In this document: piece by piece, positions 48,601 to 57,622 of the stretch | Layout: every line of letters begins with the position of its first letter | Numbering within the stretch: the first letter of the stretch is position 1 | DNA from: Echinarachnius parma | Lineage: Eukaryota > Echinodermata > Echinoidea > Clypeasteroida > Echinarachniidae | DNA length: 64,000 nucleotides | Direction: 5' to 3' | Assembly: GCA_037951105.1 (NCBI GenBank) | Contig: JBAMJV010005533.1 | Coordinates: 1-64,000, forward strand | Notes under the pieces: model-generated | Seen by the model: the letters and a program-made list of their open reading frames with translations, nothing else | Database searches by the model: none | What the model was told of the DNA's origin: nothing | Made by a program: the position numbers and the translations under genes

Positions 48601-51600
48601 CAGGTCCGAGTTCTTGTCCGATCATTTTCTTATTTGGTATGAAGGTGTATTAAGGAAAGAGGATGAAGCCTATTGATTTTGGTGTGGGGCGGATTCATGG
48701 TTGCCATGGTAACCATGATATAAAGAAATAGTTAAGATTACCTTGTGACCGCTCTACAGGTCCGAGCTCCGCAAGAGCTCCGCAAGTTAGCAAAGGCCTC
48801 GCCGCTGACGCGGCTCAGTCCAGCGATCACTGCTGTAAGCGCACATCGCCTTGTCTATTAATCAGACCCTGCTCGGAGGACAAACAGCGCGCGAGGCCTT
48901 GCCCAAAGGCTACTGCCAGCCTAGTAGAACAACGTACACCACCAAACTTGTTCAGTTCACAATATTACAACCCACAAAAGTGCAATGCAATTGGTTCGGG
49001 GGATACATGTGCTCGGCTGCGCGACCCGCCGAGCGCGCAATTTCTAGTTTGTATAGGACTCTTAGGTCAAGCAGCACGATCAGTCCAGGCCCAGGACAAG
49101 GAAGATACTCAATTAGTCATTCGTGTGAAGAAATAGTTGAACGAGAAGAGTGATTTTAATTAAATCAAATCAATGAATGAACAAATAATTATCTTGAAAA
49201 CATCTATTCTATAATTCATTTGTTTAGGACCCTTGGGGCAAGCAGCACATCAGCCTAGGCCCAGGACAAGGAAGAGATTCACTGAGTCATTCGGAAGAAG
49301 AAGAAGCTGAATAAGAAAGTGATTTTAATTAAATCAAGTCAATGAATAGACAAGCAATTATCTTGAAAACATATATTCTATAATTTATTTGTTTAGGACT
49401 CTTAGGGCAAGCAGCACATCAGTCCAGGCCCAAGACAAGGAAAGTGATTCAGAGGATGAGGATGATGGAGGAGAGAGTGGAGGACAACAAGTTGGAAAGA
49501 AGAAGAGGAAAGGGCCAGGCTTTAGAGACAGAAGGGTGAGGTTTGATTTATTATTATTATTTATTCGACAAATCAAATGCGCAAGAAAAGTGTAACAAAG
49601 TAAGGAAATTGCAACCACTGGAATGCCAGGGCTTGGAAAAAGTTAACTGAATAACTGTGGCCAGAAGCCTTGCGTCCCAATTCCAGTGGTTGCTAACAGA
49701 ATGGTAACAAATCAACAAGTATAACAGTGGATAGAAAGTGAATAATGCGAACATCATAAATACTAATCTTACACTAATTAACAAGTCATGAATACTAATC
49801 TAACACTAATAATAATAATAATAATAATAATAAACAGTTTTTATATAGCGCATATCACATTGCAGATGCACGTCTCTATGCGCTTGTATTATTACCCTGG
49901 TCATTACTGGTACAGTTCAAACCCGCACAATTATCTTGTGCACCATCTCAACTCCCCGGGGAGCATACTAGCTAATGGCAGCCATATGATATATAGCGCC
50001 CATGCTAATTAACACCCAACCAGGTACCCATTTATACTCCTGGGTAGAGAGCAGCAATATGGATTAAATGTCTTGCTGAAGGACATAAATGATGGGACAT
50101 CAACCGGGTTTGAACCCACGACCTCTAGATTTGAAGTCTAGCATCCATCCGATCGTGCCACACCATCCCCATATTAATAAGTCAAGAATACTAATCTAAC
50201 ACTAATTAACAAGTCATGAGGACAATCAGTACAAATCTGCCCATTGAATTAATACAATAATCATTTTCGACATTAGGAAAAAAAGTTAGTCTGGAGGCTT
50301 GACTTGGGTAGGAAAATTGTATCTACGCATACTTGACGCCTGACAAGATATTCCTCTTGTTAGTTTTCGGCATCAATTTTTCCCCCTTTTTTGGGGTAGT
50401 TCAGTTGAATCATATTTCATTATTCTTTGTCCGTTATCAGATCATCGAGTATGAGAATCGCATCCGAGCGTACTCAACACCCGACAAAATATTCCGCTAC
50501 TTCGCAACTCTGAAGGTCTACAACGAGGACGAAGTTTACATGACCCCGGCAGACTTCATCCGGTCCATCACGCCGGACCAGAAACAGCCAGACGGACTAG
50601 GCCTGGACCAGTTTAAGAAGATAGACCCCAAAGTAAGATATTTTATTTAAATATAAACTTTTAATTTATTGCTACACACTCAGGAATAGCTGATATGTTT
50701 GTTAAAAATTGAGTTTGAGCCATGGGATTTTACTGGTGTATTTATTCAATTGTCAATGTATGCGATTTAAACGGTGACTAGTATGCAACTTTTGAAAGAT
50801 GTCCCAAATATGATACCGTAAATGTTACAGCACTTTTGAATATATTAGATGGAAAATGTGCTATATAAGCGCATTATTATTATTATTAAAAATACTGTTG
50901 AAAACTGTTGTTAAATACATACATGTATGTATACATGTCCCCTTTCTTGCATCTCCTTACAGAAATATAGGGCTGATCTGCAAGGGCTCGACAAGGACAG
51001 CATATTCTATCTCCTGGGAGAGTGTGGCCTCATATCCTTCTCTGACTACATGTTCCTTCTCACAGTGGTATCTAGTAAGTATTCAATCAGTCTTCTTCTT
51101 CTTCGTATTGAACTGCCTTCTTCAATTCTGAAGATTCGTGCAGTATTTTAGTTGGGATGTGCAGGGTTGCTAGTCAACCGGGTTAACACCCTACTCTTTT
51201 CAAGAAGTTGACTAGGTTCTTAGCTTGCATGAGGTGTGACTCATGCACGGGACCTCCATTTATCGTCCCATCCAAGGGACGGAGTGTTTTCCTTGAATCC
51301 TTTCCTGCATATAAGAATCAAGGGGAACGCAGATAACGCAGAATGAGTGTTGGCTCCAACGTACTGCATGATAAAAGATGCATTGTCAGATGGTTGGAAT
51401 CAAATCAGCGATCTAAGTCAGATGCGCTCCCAACTTGGTCAGTTTTTCAAATTCCATCTGGAATCTGCGAATTAATTGTTTATTTTGAGGGGAAAAAAAT
51501 CATATTTATGGTTTTTGAAGAAAAGAAAGGTTGAATCTTTCAGGCCCTGTTGCATGAGCAGCTGCTATATGAGTGGAAACAGTCTCTTAAATAAGGCATT

Positions 51601-54600
51601 GAGATGTCTTTCTACCATACAGCAGATTTGCAAGGTCTTAATAACAGTTGTATCTAGTTAAGTGTTCAGTCAGTCGACTTAGTCAGTTTTTTCAAATTTC
51701 ATCTACAGAATATTGTAATTATTTTCCTTTTTCATTCGCAGCACCTGAAAGGCACTTTGAGATTGCGTTTAGACTGTTTGATCTGAATGGAGACGGCGAG
51801 GTGTCCTATGATGAGTTCCGCCAGGTAGGTAGACCTTCAATTGTTGAAGCCTTGGTCACATATCACCAGATAGGTTATTGGACGCCGTTCGTCTCCGTTC
51901 ATATGCATTTCTTGTTCGGCGAATGCGTTCTTTGTCAGGTAATGTACGTTGTTCTATACAGCGGAATGTTTTGTGCATGAAGCAATAGAGACGACTTACA
52001 ACACCGGATAATTTGATTTCGCACATTGTCCATCCGTCGGGCGTCCGTTTACGATATCCGGTGATATGTGATAACACCTTGAAAAGTCAAACCTTCTCGA
52101 ATGCTCTATAAAGAACACCTGCTTATTAAGGCCCCTTTCTCTGCTTATGGTGAGTGGTCTCTATAGACAGGTTAGACTGTTTACAACATTGTGAAAATAT
52201 AATAACACAATGTGGTTATATTCTGTTATAAAAAAATGTGGTTCCGTCAGGACTGCCAAAACTACGGAGTGCTAAATATATTTGAGCTTTTGGACCACTG
52301 AAATAACCTATTATCTATTATCTATTTTATTTTGTTCTTGTTAAAAGGAGAGCTTGTAGAGTTTGGCCAATTGCATGCATAAAAGTAGTATAACGTATTT
52401 CAAACATAGGGAAACTGACCAGAAGAATATAATCTAAATGAGCAAAGAAAATGCGGCGTCCCCGGGATTTGAACCCCGAGGCCTCCGGATTGCTAGACCG
52501 GTGCTCTTACCGACTGAGCTACAAACCGCCACAGCTGCTTTCTAGCTCGAGTCGGTAAAAGCACCGGTCTAGCAATGCAGAGGTCCTGGGGTTCGAATCC
52601 CAGGTAAAGCCTCATTTTCTTTGCTGATTGTTTGTTTATAAAAAAAGTATAACTAATACATCTCACATATTACTTGCTTCATTAGGTAACGGAAGTGATG
52701 AGAGCGCAAACGGCTACTGGGAAGAGGCATCGTGACCGAAAGACGACGGGAAACACGCTTGATAAGCCCTTCAACAGCTCCCTGACAACCTTCTTCTTCG
52801 GGAATGACCTCAGCAAGAAGCTGACCTTTGAACAGTTCAATGATTTCCAGAGCAAACTCAGACTGGATCTGCTGAAACTTGAGGTGAGAGTCTTAGTGAA
52901 CCATTGAATAGATATCAAAGGCATTGAATGAGGAACTAAACCATTGATTTGAATTGTTGAATGTCCATCTACTTCTTTGGGGGATGCTCTGAGCAAGAAG
53001 CTGACCTTTGAACAGTTCAAGATTTCCAGAGCAGACTCAGGCTGGATCTGCTGAAACTTGAGGTTAATGAACCATTGAATAGATATCAAAGGCATTGAAT
53101 GAACAACTCCAGCATTAATTTGAATTTTTGAAAATATGTGTCCATATACCATTGACTGGAACTGAAATTCAGGTTCTAAGTGAACGATACTCAAAACTTG
53201 AGGTTAGTGAACCATTGAAATGTAACTGATTAACAACTTTTAAATAATTAAAAATTATTTGATGAACTATCTGTTCATTCATATGTTGCTTCTGTAATGA
53301 TTTCTTCCCGTAGTTTGAGCGCTGCGGTCCTGAAGATGGTCACATCACGGAGAAAAGCCTGGGCAAGCTGTTACTGGTGTACGCAAATCTCCCAAAACAA
53401 AGGACCTCGCGCATGCTGAAACGAGTCAAGAAGAAGTTCGAAGACGACACGCAGGGTGTTTCTTTTGAGGAATTTGTCGCTCTGCAGGCCTTCTTGAGGA
53501 GTATCAACGATGTCGACACCGCTTTGTCATTCTACCATGTTGCTGGTGCTGCAGTCGATCCAGGTATAGATAACATATTTATAACATATTTAGTAAAATA
53601 ATTATTTGATTAACATTTTTAAGGGGATCTAGTATTACTGTGTTGACAAGACTGTCAAATGGTTGATCAAATAATTATGTTATCTGTCTTGGTCAAATAT
53701 ATGTCATTGATTGGCTAACCACTTTTCAAAAATGTACAAAAGATGTTTTTAAATATTTATTGATTATCTCTCTATTTAATCATTATTTTAACAAAACATC
53801 ACATGCACAATTTTGTATTGAAGAGGTTGAAACCAATGAGTTTTTACAGAGTGCCCTCTTGAGTTCTAATGGCTCTTTTTGAATGATAACAGGCTTTTTA
53901 CTAATAGTCGTTTGTACTTTTGTATACCTTTCAAGCATAGCATAGTTATAGCTGTTAGTTTGTAATGTAGTGGTGCAGGATTTAGTTTCTAAAATTAAGT
54001 TTGACCCAAACTGTACTCTCTATACCAAAACTCAACTATCCCTTTAATTAAAATTGTCATATAATTGTTGTGAGTGAATATGGCCAAAATACTTATTGAT
54101 ACTAAATTAAAATTAAATAACATTTTGTTTGACATCGTTTAATGAAAGCACCTTATTTGATATTCATTGTACCTGTAATATATATGTTTTTGTTGCAGAA
54201 ACTTTCAAACATGTTGCCAAGATGGTTGCCAATGTGGACTTGTCAGACAGAGTAGTCAGTATTTGTTTCACACTCTTCGATGAAAACGGTGAGATTTGGA
54301 TAATTATATTTTCCTCATTTTTACATTTCCCCAGGGCTATATTCATGTCTGACTGCAATTAACTATTAACAAGTAGAATCATAAATGTTCAAATTGTACT
54401 TGCCCAAACAGACAATTTACTTTCCCACTTTCATGGAGATGAGATTTACATGTAAGAAATTACACTAGAACTACTCATGCAGATCAAGAGAAATTTAAGT
54501 TGCCCAATCAGGCAAGCAAATTAGACCATTTATGAAATGTTACTTGCCCGACATAAATTTTTACTTCCTCTGGGCAAGTGCTAGTGTCGAGCCCTGAATT

Positions 54601-55002
54601 AAGTCTCATAATGGTTATTTGAAATACCATCCCCACCCAAGAAATAAATAAATTGTGAAATTTTGCATTCATTGTACAATGATAACTAATAAAATTCAAC
54701 TTTAAGACATGATCTCATACAAAATTTTGAATGGATGAGATTTTGTTAAATCTAAATTAATTATCTTTTCTCCACCTTTATTTTCAGATGATGGCAAACT
54801 TAGCAACAAGGAGTTTGTGTCGGTGATGAAGAACCGAGTGCAGCGAGGCCTCGACAAGCCGAAGGAACTCGGGGTCGGTCGCATCGTAGCCGCGATGTGG
54901 AAGTGCGCTCGCAAGACGCAGATGTGGGCCGGTAAAGGCGAGGAAGAGAATGAGGTCTCAAAAAATAGGCGAAGCAACGTCTCCAGATCGCGTCTCTACT
55001 AA
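39421..55002 (+). CDS. MICU1: Mitochondrial calcium uptake protein 1 (complete coding region, nine exons)
   Basis: MICU1 sits on the intermembrane side of the inner mitochondrial membrane and gates the MCU calcium channel. The coding exons are 39421-39605, 49397-49535, 50441-50632, 50963-51074, 51742-51824, 52686-52883, 53314-53563, 54199-54288 and 54788-55002. All have GT-AG borders and matching phases, and together give 487 residues (human MICU1 is 476). The presequence is residues 1-30, followed by a hydrophobic [20 protein letters not shown] segment. The polybasic [14 protein letters not shown] is at 95-108. EF-hand loops are at 223-234 ([12 protein letters not shown]) and 414-425 ([12 protein letters not shown]), both with canonical acidic residues. 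AMWKC at 452-456 keeps the cysteine that pairs MICU1 with a partner MICU. The identity is near certain; small errors at exon ends are possible. A 5'-UTR exon may end near 39256. Confidence 0.95.
39673..46209 (+). mobile_element. 6.5-kb autonomous-looking DNA transposon in MICU1 intron 1
   Basis: The element proper is 39680-46202. Its ends are the perfect 12-bp inverted repeat TAGGGTTTTCAG...CTGAAAACCCTA, flanked by a 7-bp direct repeat CTATAAG (39673-39679, 46203-46209). Inside are a two-exon transposase-like gene and a ~165-bp direct repeat at about 40735-40905 and 45150-45315. A perfect 93-nt hairpin lies at 45378-45470. Three diverged ~180-bp repeats, each led by TTTCCATGGTAA-like words, follow at 45480-45970. 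The sequence just outside the right end is a second hairpin. The 7-bp duplication does not match the usual 8 bp of hAT. I leave the superfamily open. Confidence 0.85.
41409..45073 (+). CDS. Transposase-like protein with coiled coil and Tudor-like tail (two coding exons)
   Basis: Exons 41409-41590 and 41884-45073 join in phase (AG|GTTAGT donor, TTTCTTTACAG acceptor) to 1123 residues without a stop. The N-terminus is [17 protein letters not shown]. Residues about 120-335 form a long charged coiled coil. The core has [15 protein letters not shown] (Asp430), [12 protein letters not shown] (C553xxH556) and [12 protein letters not shown] (Glu817). These resemble, in order, the first Asp, the CxxH segment and the SER.F block of RNase-H-fold (hAT-like) transposases. 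A basic, glutamine-rich helix follows. The last 70 residues (GKKCKQKC...[11 protein letters not shown]...FDMVYDDY...[14 protein letters not shown]) look like a Tudor/SH3-type module. A 5'-UTR exon (about 41015-41171) and an acceptor before the ATG are visible. The intact frame suggests a young or selected copy. The second Asp is unassigned. Confidence 0.8.
46550..46860 (+). mobile_element. tRNA-derived SINE (plus orientation)
   Basis: A B-box-like CGGTTCGATCC lies at 46597. The body ends GTTAACCCGGTTGACAAG and ACCCTGCACATCCC. An inverted, truncated copy of the same tail is at 51160-51330. Confidence 0.6.
46922..47082 (+). pseudogene. Decayed duplicate of MICU1 exon 2 (copy a)
   Basis: After a TTTGTTTAG acceptor the first ~46 bases equal true exon 2 (49397). 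The reading then runs into TGA within about 18 codons. The downstream sequence matches the unit that follows copies b and c. The acidic and polybasic part of the real exon is absent. Confidence 0.75.
47083..49007. mobile_element. TIR element carrying a 156-bp tandem array
   Basis: The ends are a perfect 16-bp inverted repeat: TGTATCCCCCGAACCA at 47083-47098 and TGGTTCGGGGGATACA at 48992-49007. The left part has a CGCCGCCGC run, the middle is the repeat array, and the right part (48770-48990) is GC-richer unique sequence. It split the row of exon-2 duplicates between copies a and b. I see no certain target duplication and no transposase. Confidence 0.75.
47174..48770. repeat. Eleven-copy 156-bp tandem repeat with an RFX-like X-box
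   Basis: The unit starts TTGTGAACGCTCTACAGGTC. Starts lie at 47174, 47330, 47486, 47642, 47798, 47954, 48110, 48266, 48422, about 48588 and 48743, a period of exactly 156 except for one 10-base insertion. The last copy is partial. Complete units carry GGTTGCCATGGTAACC, a palindrome matching the RFX X-box consensus. The copies are nearly identical, so the array is young or homogenised. Confidence 0.95.
49057..49396 (+). pseudogene. Two more decayed duplicates of MICU1 exon 2 (copies b and c)
   Basis: Copies begin at 49057 and 49228 after AG dinucleotides, spaced 171 and 169 bases from each other and from the true exon at 49397. Copy b starts GACTCTTAGGTCAAGCAGC and copy c GACCCTTGGGGCAAGCAGC. 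Copy c hits a stop (TAG) after about ten codons in the MICU1 frame. Both lack the acidic/polybasic second half. They share a tail with TGATTTTAATTAAATCAA and TTATCTTGAAAACAT. Confidence 0.8.
49397..49535 (+). CDS. MICU1: MICU1 coding exon 2 (acidic stretch and polybasic motif)
   Basis: Acceptor TTTGTTTAG, donor GTGAGG. It encodes [20 protein letters not shown], an acidic run, then [14 protein letters not shown], matching the MICU1 polybasic region used for MCU contact. It is the last of four tandem copies and the only one with the complete frame. Confidence 0.9.
49803..50172 (-). mobile_element. tRNA-derived SINE with ATT-repeat end
   Basis: Read on the minus strand, the head is a tRNA-like sequence with B box GGGTTCAAACCC, at 50172 down to 50095. 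A body with TATATAGCGC words follows, and the end is an ATT repeat (49809-49832). It lies in MICU1 intron 2. AATACTAATCTAACACTAAT occurs on both sides, as a target duplication or an older local repeat. Confidence 0.75.
50441..50632 (+). CDS. MICU1: MICU1 coding exon 3
   Basis: Encodes [26 protein letters not shown], then [20 protein letters not shown] and [11 protein letters not shown]. It is nearly identical to vertebrate MICU1 over the first 26 residues. Phase 0 on both sides. Confidence 0.95.
50963..51074 (+). CDS. MICU1: MICU1 coding exon 4
   Basis: Encodes [20 protein letters not shown], then [17 protein letters not shown], the conserved helix before EF-hand 1. Donor GTAAGT; ends with one base of a codon. 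Confidence 0.95.
51158..51345 (-). mobile_element. Truncated SINE, inverted relative to 46550-46860
   Basis: GGGATGTGCAGGGTTGCTAG and the following CAACCGGGTTAACACCCTAC are the complement of the 46.5-kb SINE tail. The tRNA-like head is missing or decayed. Confidence 0.65.
51742..51824 (+). CDS. MICU1: MICU1 coding exon 5 (EF-hand 1)
   Basis: Encodes [20 protein letters not shown] then SYDEFRQ. The loop [12 protein letters not shown] has all canonical calcium ligands. Acceptor TTCATTCGCAG, donor GTAGGT. Confidence 0.95.
52453..52530 (-). tRNA. tRNA-Ala(AGC)-like sequence
   Basis: The minus strand has A box TAGCTCAGTCGG and the anticodon stem-loop CCGGT-CTAGCAA-TCCGG (anticodon AGC). B box GGTTCAAATCC sits in a well-paired T arm. 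The acceptor stem (GCGGTTT with ACGCCGC) has a mismatch, so it may be a tRNA pseudogene or SINE head. Confidence 0.5.
52537..52610 (+). tRNA. Second tRNA-Ala(AGC)-like sequence, head-to-head
   Basis: The plus strand has TAGCTCGAGTCGGTAAAAGC, the same ACCGGTCTAGCAAT loop (AGC) and a B box GGGTTCGAATCCC. The acceptor stem does not pair and the anticodon stem is weakened, so this is a decayed copy inverted relative to its neighbour. Confidence 0.4.
52686..52883 (+). CDS. MICU1: MICU1 coding exon 6
   Basis: Encodes [20 protein letters not shown], then [19 protein letters not shown] and [20 protein letters not shown]. This is the EF-like lobe between the two calcium-binding hands. Phase 0 at both ends. 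Confidence 0.95.
52974..53065 (+). pseudogene. Decayed duplicate of the 3' half of MICU1 exon 6
   Basis: CTGAGCAAGAAGCTGACCTT to CTGCTGAAACTTGAGG repeats 52812-52884, with one base deleted in the TTCAA(T)GATTTCC word. The frame is lost. The following intronic words (GAACCATTGAATAGATATCA) are copied too, so this is a segmental tandem duplication. Confidence 0.85.
53314..53563 (+). CDS. MICU1: MICU1 coding exon 7
   Basis: Encodes [20 protein letters not shown], a variable middle, then [20 protein letters not shown], one of the most conserved MICU1 stretches. Ends with one base of a codon at GTATAG. Confidence 0.95.
53564..54198. other. MICU1 intron 7
   Basis: AT-rich. CTCTATACCAAAACTCAACT at about 54018 belongs to the dispersed repeat also at 29590 and 35870. 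Nothing coding is seen. Confidence 0.5.
54199..54288 (+). CDS. MICU1: MICU1 coding exon 8
   Basis: Encodes [20 protein letters not shown] then ICFTLFDEN, the first half of EF-hand 2. Acceptor TTTTTGTTGCAG, donor GTGAGA. Confidence 0.95.
54788..55002 (+). CDS. MICU1: MICU1 coding exon 9 (EF-hand 2 end and C-terminal helix)
   Basis: Encodes [26 protein letters not shown], then [17 protein letters not shown] and an extra charged tail ending SRSRLY and TAA. The tail after the conserved MWKC helix differs from vertebrate MICU1 and lies inside a locally duplicated region. Confidence 0.92.
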
Positions 55003-56000
55003 AATTAAGATCACGTATTAGCGCATCTTAGACAACTTGGACATAGAAGTCAGGCATGTGACTCATGAATGGTTTTGAAAGCATGCATATAGTTATTGTT
55101 AGTTTGGTGCAAAGTATTCTAGTCATAATATCCCTTCTGCTGTGTTGAAGCTTGTGCATTGTGCAGAAGTATGCAGAGCAGGGTCTCCAGATTGCGTCTC
55201 TACTAGCTCGCATGTCTAAGATGAATGCAACAATAACAAACAAACACACAGCTGATTCGACCTGATCCGACTGTTTCTCAGTCGGAGCGGCTCAGTGTGC
55301 GTTGCATCACAACTCCAATTTTGCTCATCTGTCGGGAGCCAGTAAGAAGCCAGCCGAGGCTGAATCGGCTCCAGCTGATCAGGCCCAACTCTAGCCGGAC
55401 TGAAAACCAGTCTGATTGGGTCAAGTCGGCTCCGTGTGCTGGGCTTCAGACAACTCGGACATACATATGACTTATGATTGGTTTTGAAAGCGTGCGTATA
55501 ATTATCATTAGTTTGGTGCAAAGTATTCTAGTCATATCCCTTTGCTGTGTAGAAGTATGCGCGTGCAAAAACAAGATGAGGGCGAAACTTGGGAGAAACG
55601 ACGTCACAAGATCAGGTCTCTACTCGCACATCTGAAACTAGTACATGTACTTTGCGACAGGTTGCAGAGGAGTAGAGAATAGTTTAGCATTTCTATATTA
55701 TACAGAAATGAATCTTTTCAGAGAGAAGCATGTGAACTGAAGGGAAAGGAGAAAATAGACAAAATCAGGCCAAATAACTTCACAAGATCATGCCGCAAAC
55801 ATGCATGGGACCACTTTGGGTGGAAACTATAGGCAGGTTGGCTGCTATAGACAGGTGGCCACTAAGACAGGTCATTATTGTAGAATATGGTATCATCAGA
55901 TAGAAGCATCTTCAGTGGAGGAAAAGGAGAAGGAAAACAAGATGGCGAAACATCACAAGAGTGCAAGTCTCAAACTAATACACTAGACTTTATAGATTAG
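55003..56000 (+). repeat. MICU1 3' region with degenerate copies of the last exon's end
   Basis: The word TCTCCAGATCGCGTCTCTAC of the coding end recurs in altered form at about 55180 and 55600, with weaker relatives near 55780 and 55950. The following GGTTTTGAAAGC.TGC..ATA and AGTTTGGTGCAAAGTATTCT occur at 55070 and 55483. It is an old tandem duplication covering exon end and 3' UTR. Confidence 0.65.
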
Positions 56001-57404
56001 CAAATAGTTCACCATCTTCATTTTCATGAAATATAAAGACTCTTTCTACTCTAGATCTAAAATTATTGTTAAAAAAATTTCAAGAAAAGCACGATTTACA
56101 ATTGCATTGTCTGAAGACTGACTATTTTCTCATTTAGAGAAAAGTTAAGCATCTTCAAGTTGATAATTGATGTCAAAATTCTGATCTAATAAGGAAGTTT
56201 TTATGAAGAAAAGAAAATTGTTTCTACTTGCCCATGTGTTAATCTCAATAGATGCATCTTTTGTAGAAGTTAACTCATCACTGTATTGTAACTCTATGGG
56301 AATTGCAAAATCTAGTTGGGAATAGGTTAGGCAATTTATAGCAGTACTTTGTAAATGACAGGGTTTGTGGGGTTATAATAATGTATTCAAATATAGATAT
56401 AGTTAACTTATGTATATGTTAAAGTCTTTCTTGTAAAATCCCTGAAGTACATGACAATTTATTCATTAGTGGTAGGGCAAGCATTTTTATATTACATCTT
56501 GAAAACATATTGATCCCATTTATATCATATATTCAATGCACATTTATGATCAAAGTTAGTGCAATAATAAATCACAAGTTGTCAAATTTGAATGACATAA
56601 CAAATAAAAGACATATACATACAAAAGTTCTACCTACCTGTGTCCTTCAACCTCTAAAATGGACCCTAACGTCGAAAACTTGTGCACCTGAAAGGTACCC
56701 TTTTTTGTGGGTTTTTTCTAATGAGTGCTGAAAACCACCCCTTTTTTAGGAAAACGTCAACGCCGTGTAGCTGAAAATGATACCCTTTCTACGCTTTTTT
56801 GGGACGCGGGTGCGTAGCCAGTCATGTTGGGAGTGACCCCCCTGGGTTATGGACTAGGTGTTTTTGCAGAGGCCTTCTTTGGGAAATTGTGTTTTATTTG
56901 AAGATTACTCTGAAATTTATATTTGGTTCAGAGATGTTATCTGTACACAGTTTTTTATTCTTTGGTGCAAATTACATGACATTTATATGCTAGAACTACA
57001 GATTATCTCTATGAAGGTTTAGTACTATAACAATTCAGTGGTCTTTGTAGAAAGTTGGACTTTATATACAGGTGGTGTTTGGGCAGGTTCGATCGACTGT
57101 ACAAGTAGTTTATGTGCTATTAGGTACGGTATATAGAGAAGATGATTAGTGTATTGTGTATTATAGATTACAATATAAACCCAACACAAAAAGTAAGTTC
57201 CCCCTAAAAAAAAATGTTAATTATTTTATAATCGTTTTACGATTCTGTTTCGCAAAATATTTCTATGGTAGTTAGGAAAACTATGTGTACAAATAAGACT
57301 AACCATCACTTCATGGTTGAGTAAGCACAAATAAAGAGAACATTTTCATTTTCCAAATTCGCACAATTAATATCATTATTGCAGTATAAGTATTCAGAAG
57401 TGTA
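56001..57404. other. Intergenic or 3' UTR sequence
   Basis: No gene supported. At 56655-56850 a segment with ACCCCTTTTTTAGGAAAACG and TACCCTTT words plus GGGTGCGTAGCCAG looks like a transposon relic. Several AATAAA words could serve MICU1 polyadenylation. Confidence 0.3.
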
Positions 57405-57622
57405 CAGGCGCGGATATACGGGGGGGGGGGGGGGGTTTAGGGGGTTTAAACCCCCCCCCCCCCCCCTTGGGCTGCCAAGTGAAAATGTATCAGTGAAAAA
57501 AGTGACAAAAAATCACTTACGTGGGGTTCAAAATAGCAAAAAAAATTCGCCGCTTCGTGGACGATGCTCCGCATCGTCATTGGGTCAAACCCCCCCTTAG
57601 CAAAAAGCTAGATCCGCCCCTG
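57405..57622. mobile_element. hAT-type MITE
   Basis: The ends are CAGGCGCGGATATACGGGG and the complement of CAGGGGCGGATCTAGC, the common animal hAT terminus. G and C runs stand next to the left end. GTGTA flanks both sides, a partial match to an 8-bp duplication. Confidence 0.7.
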
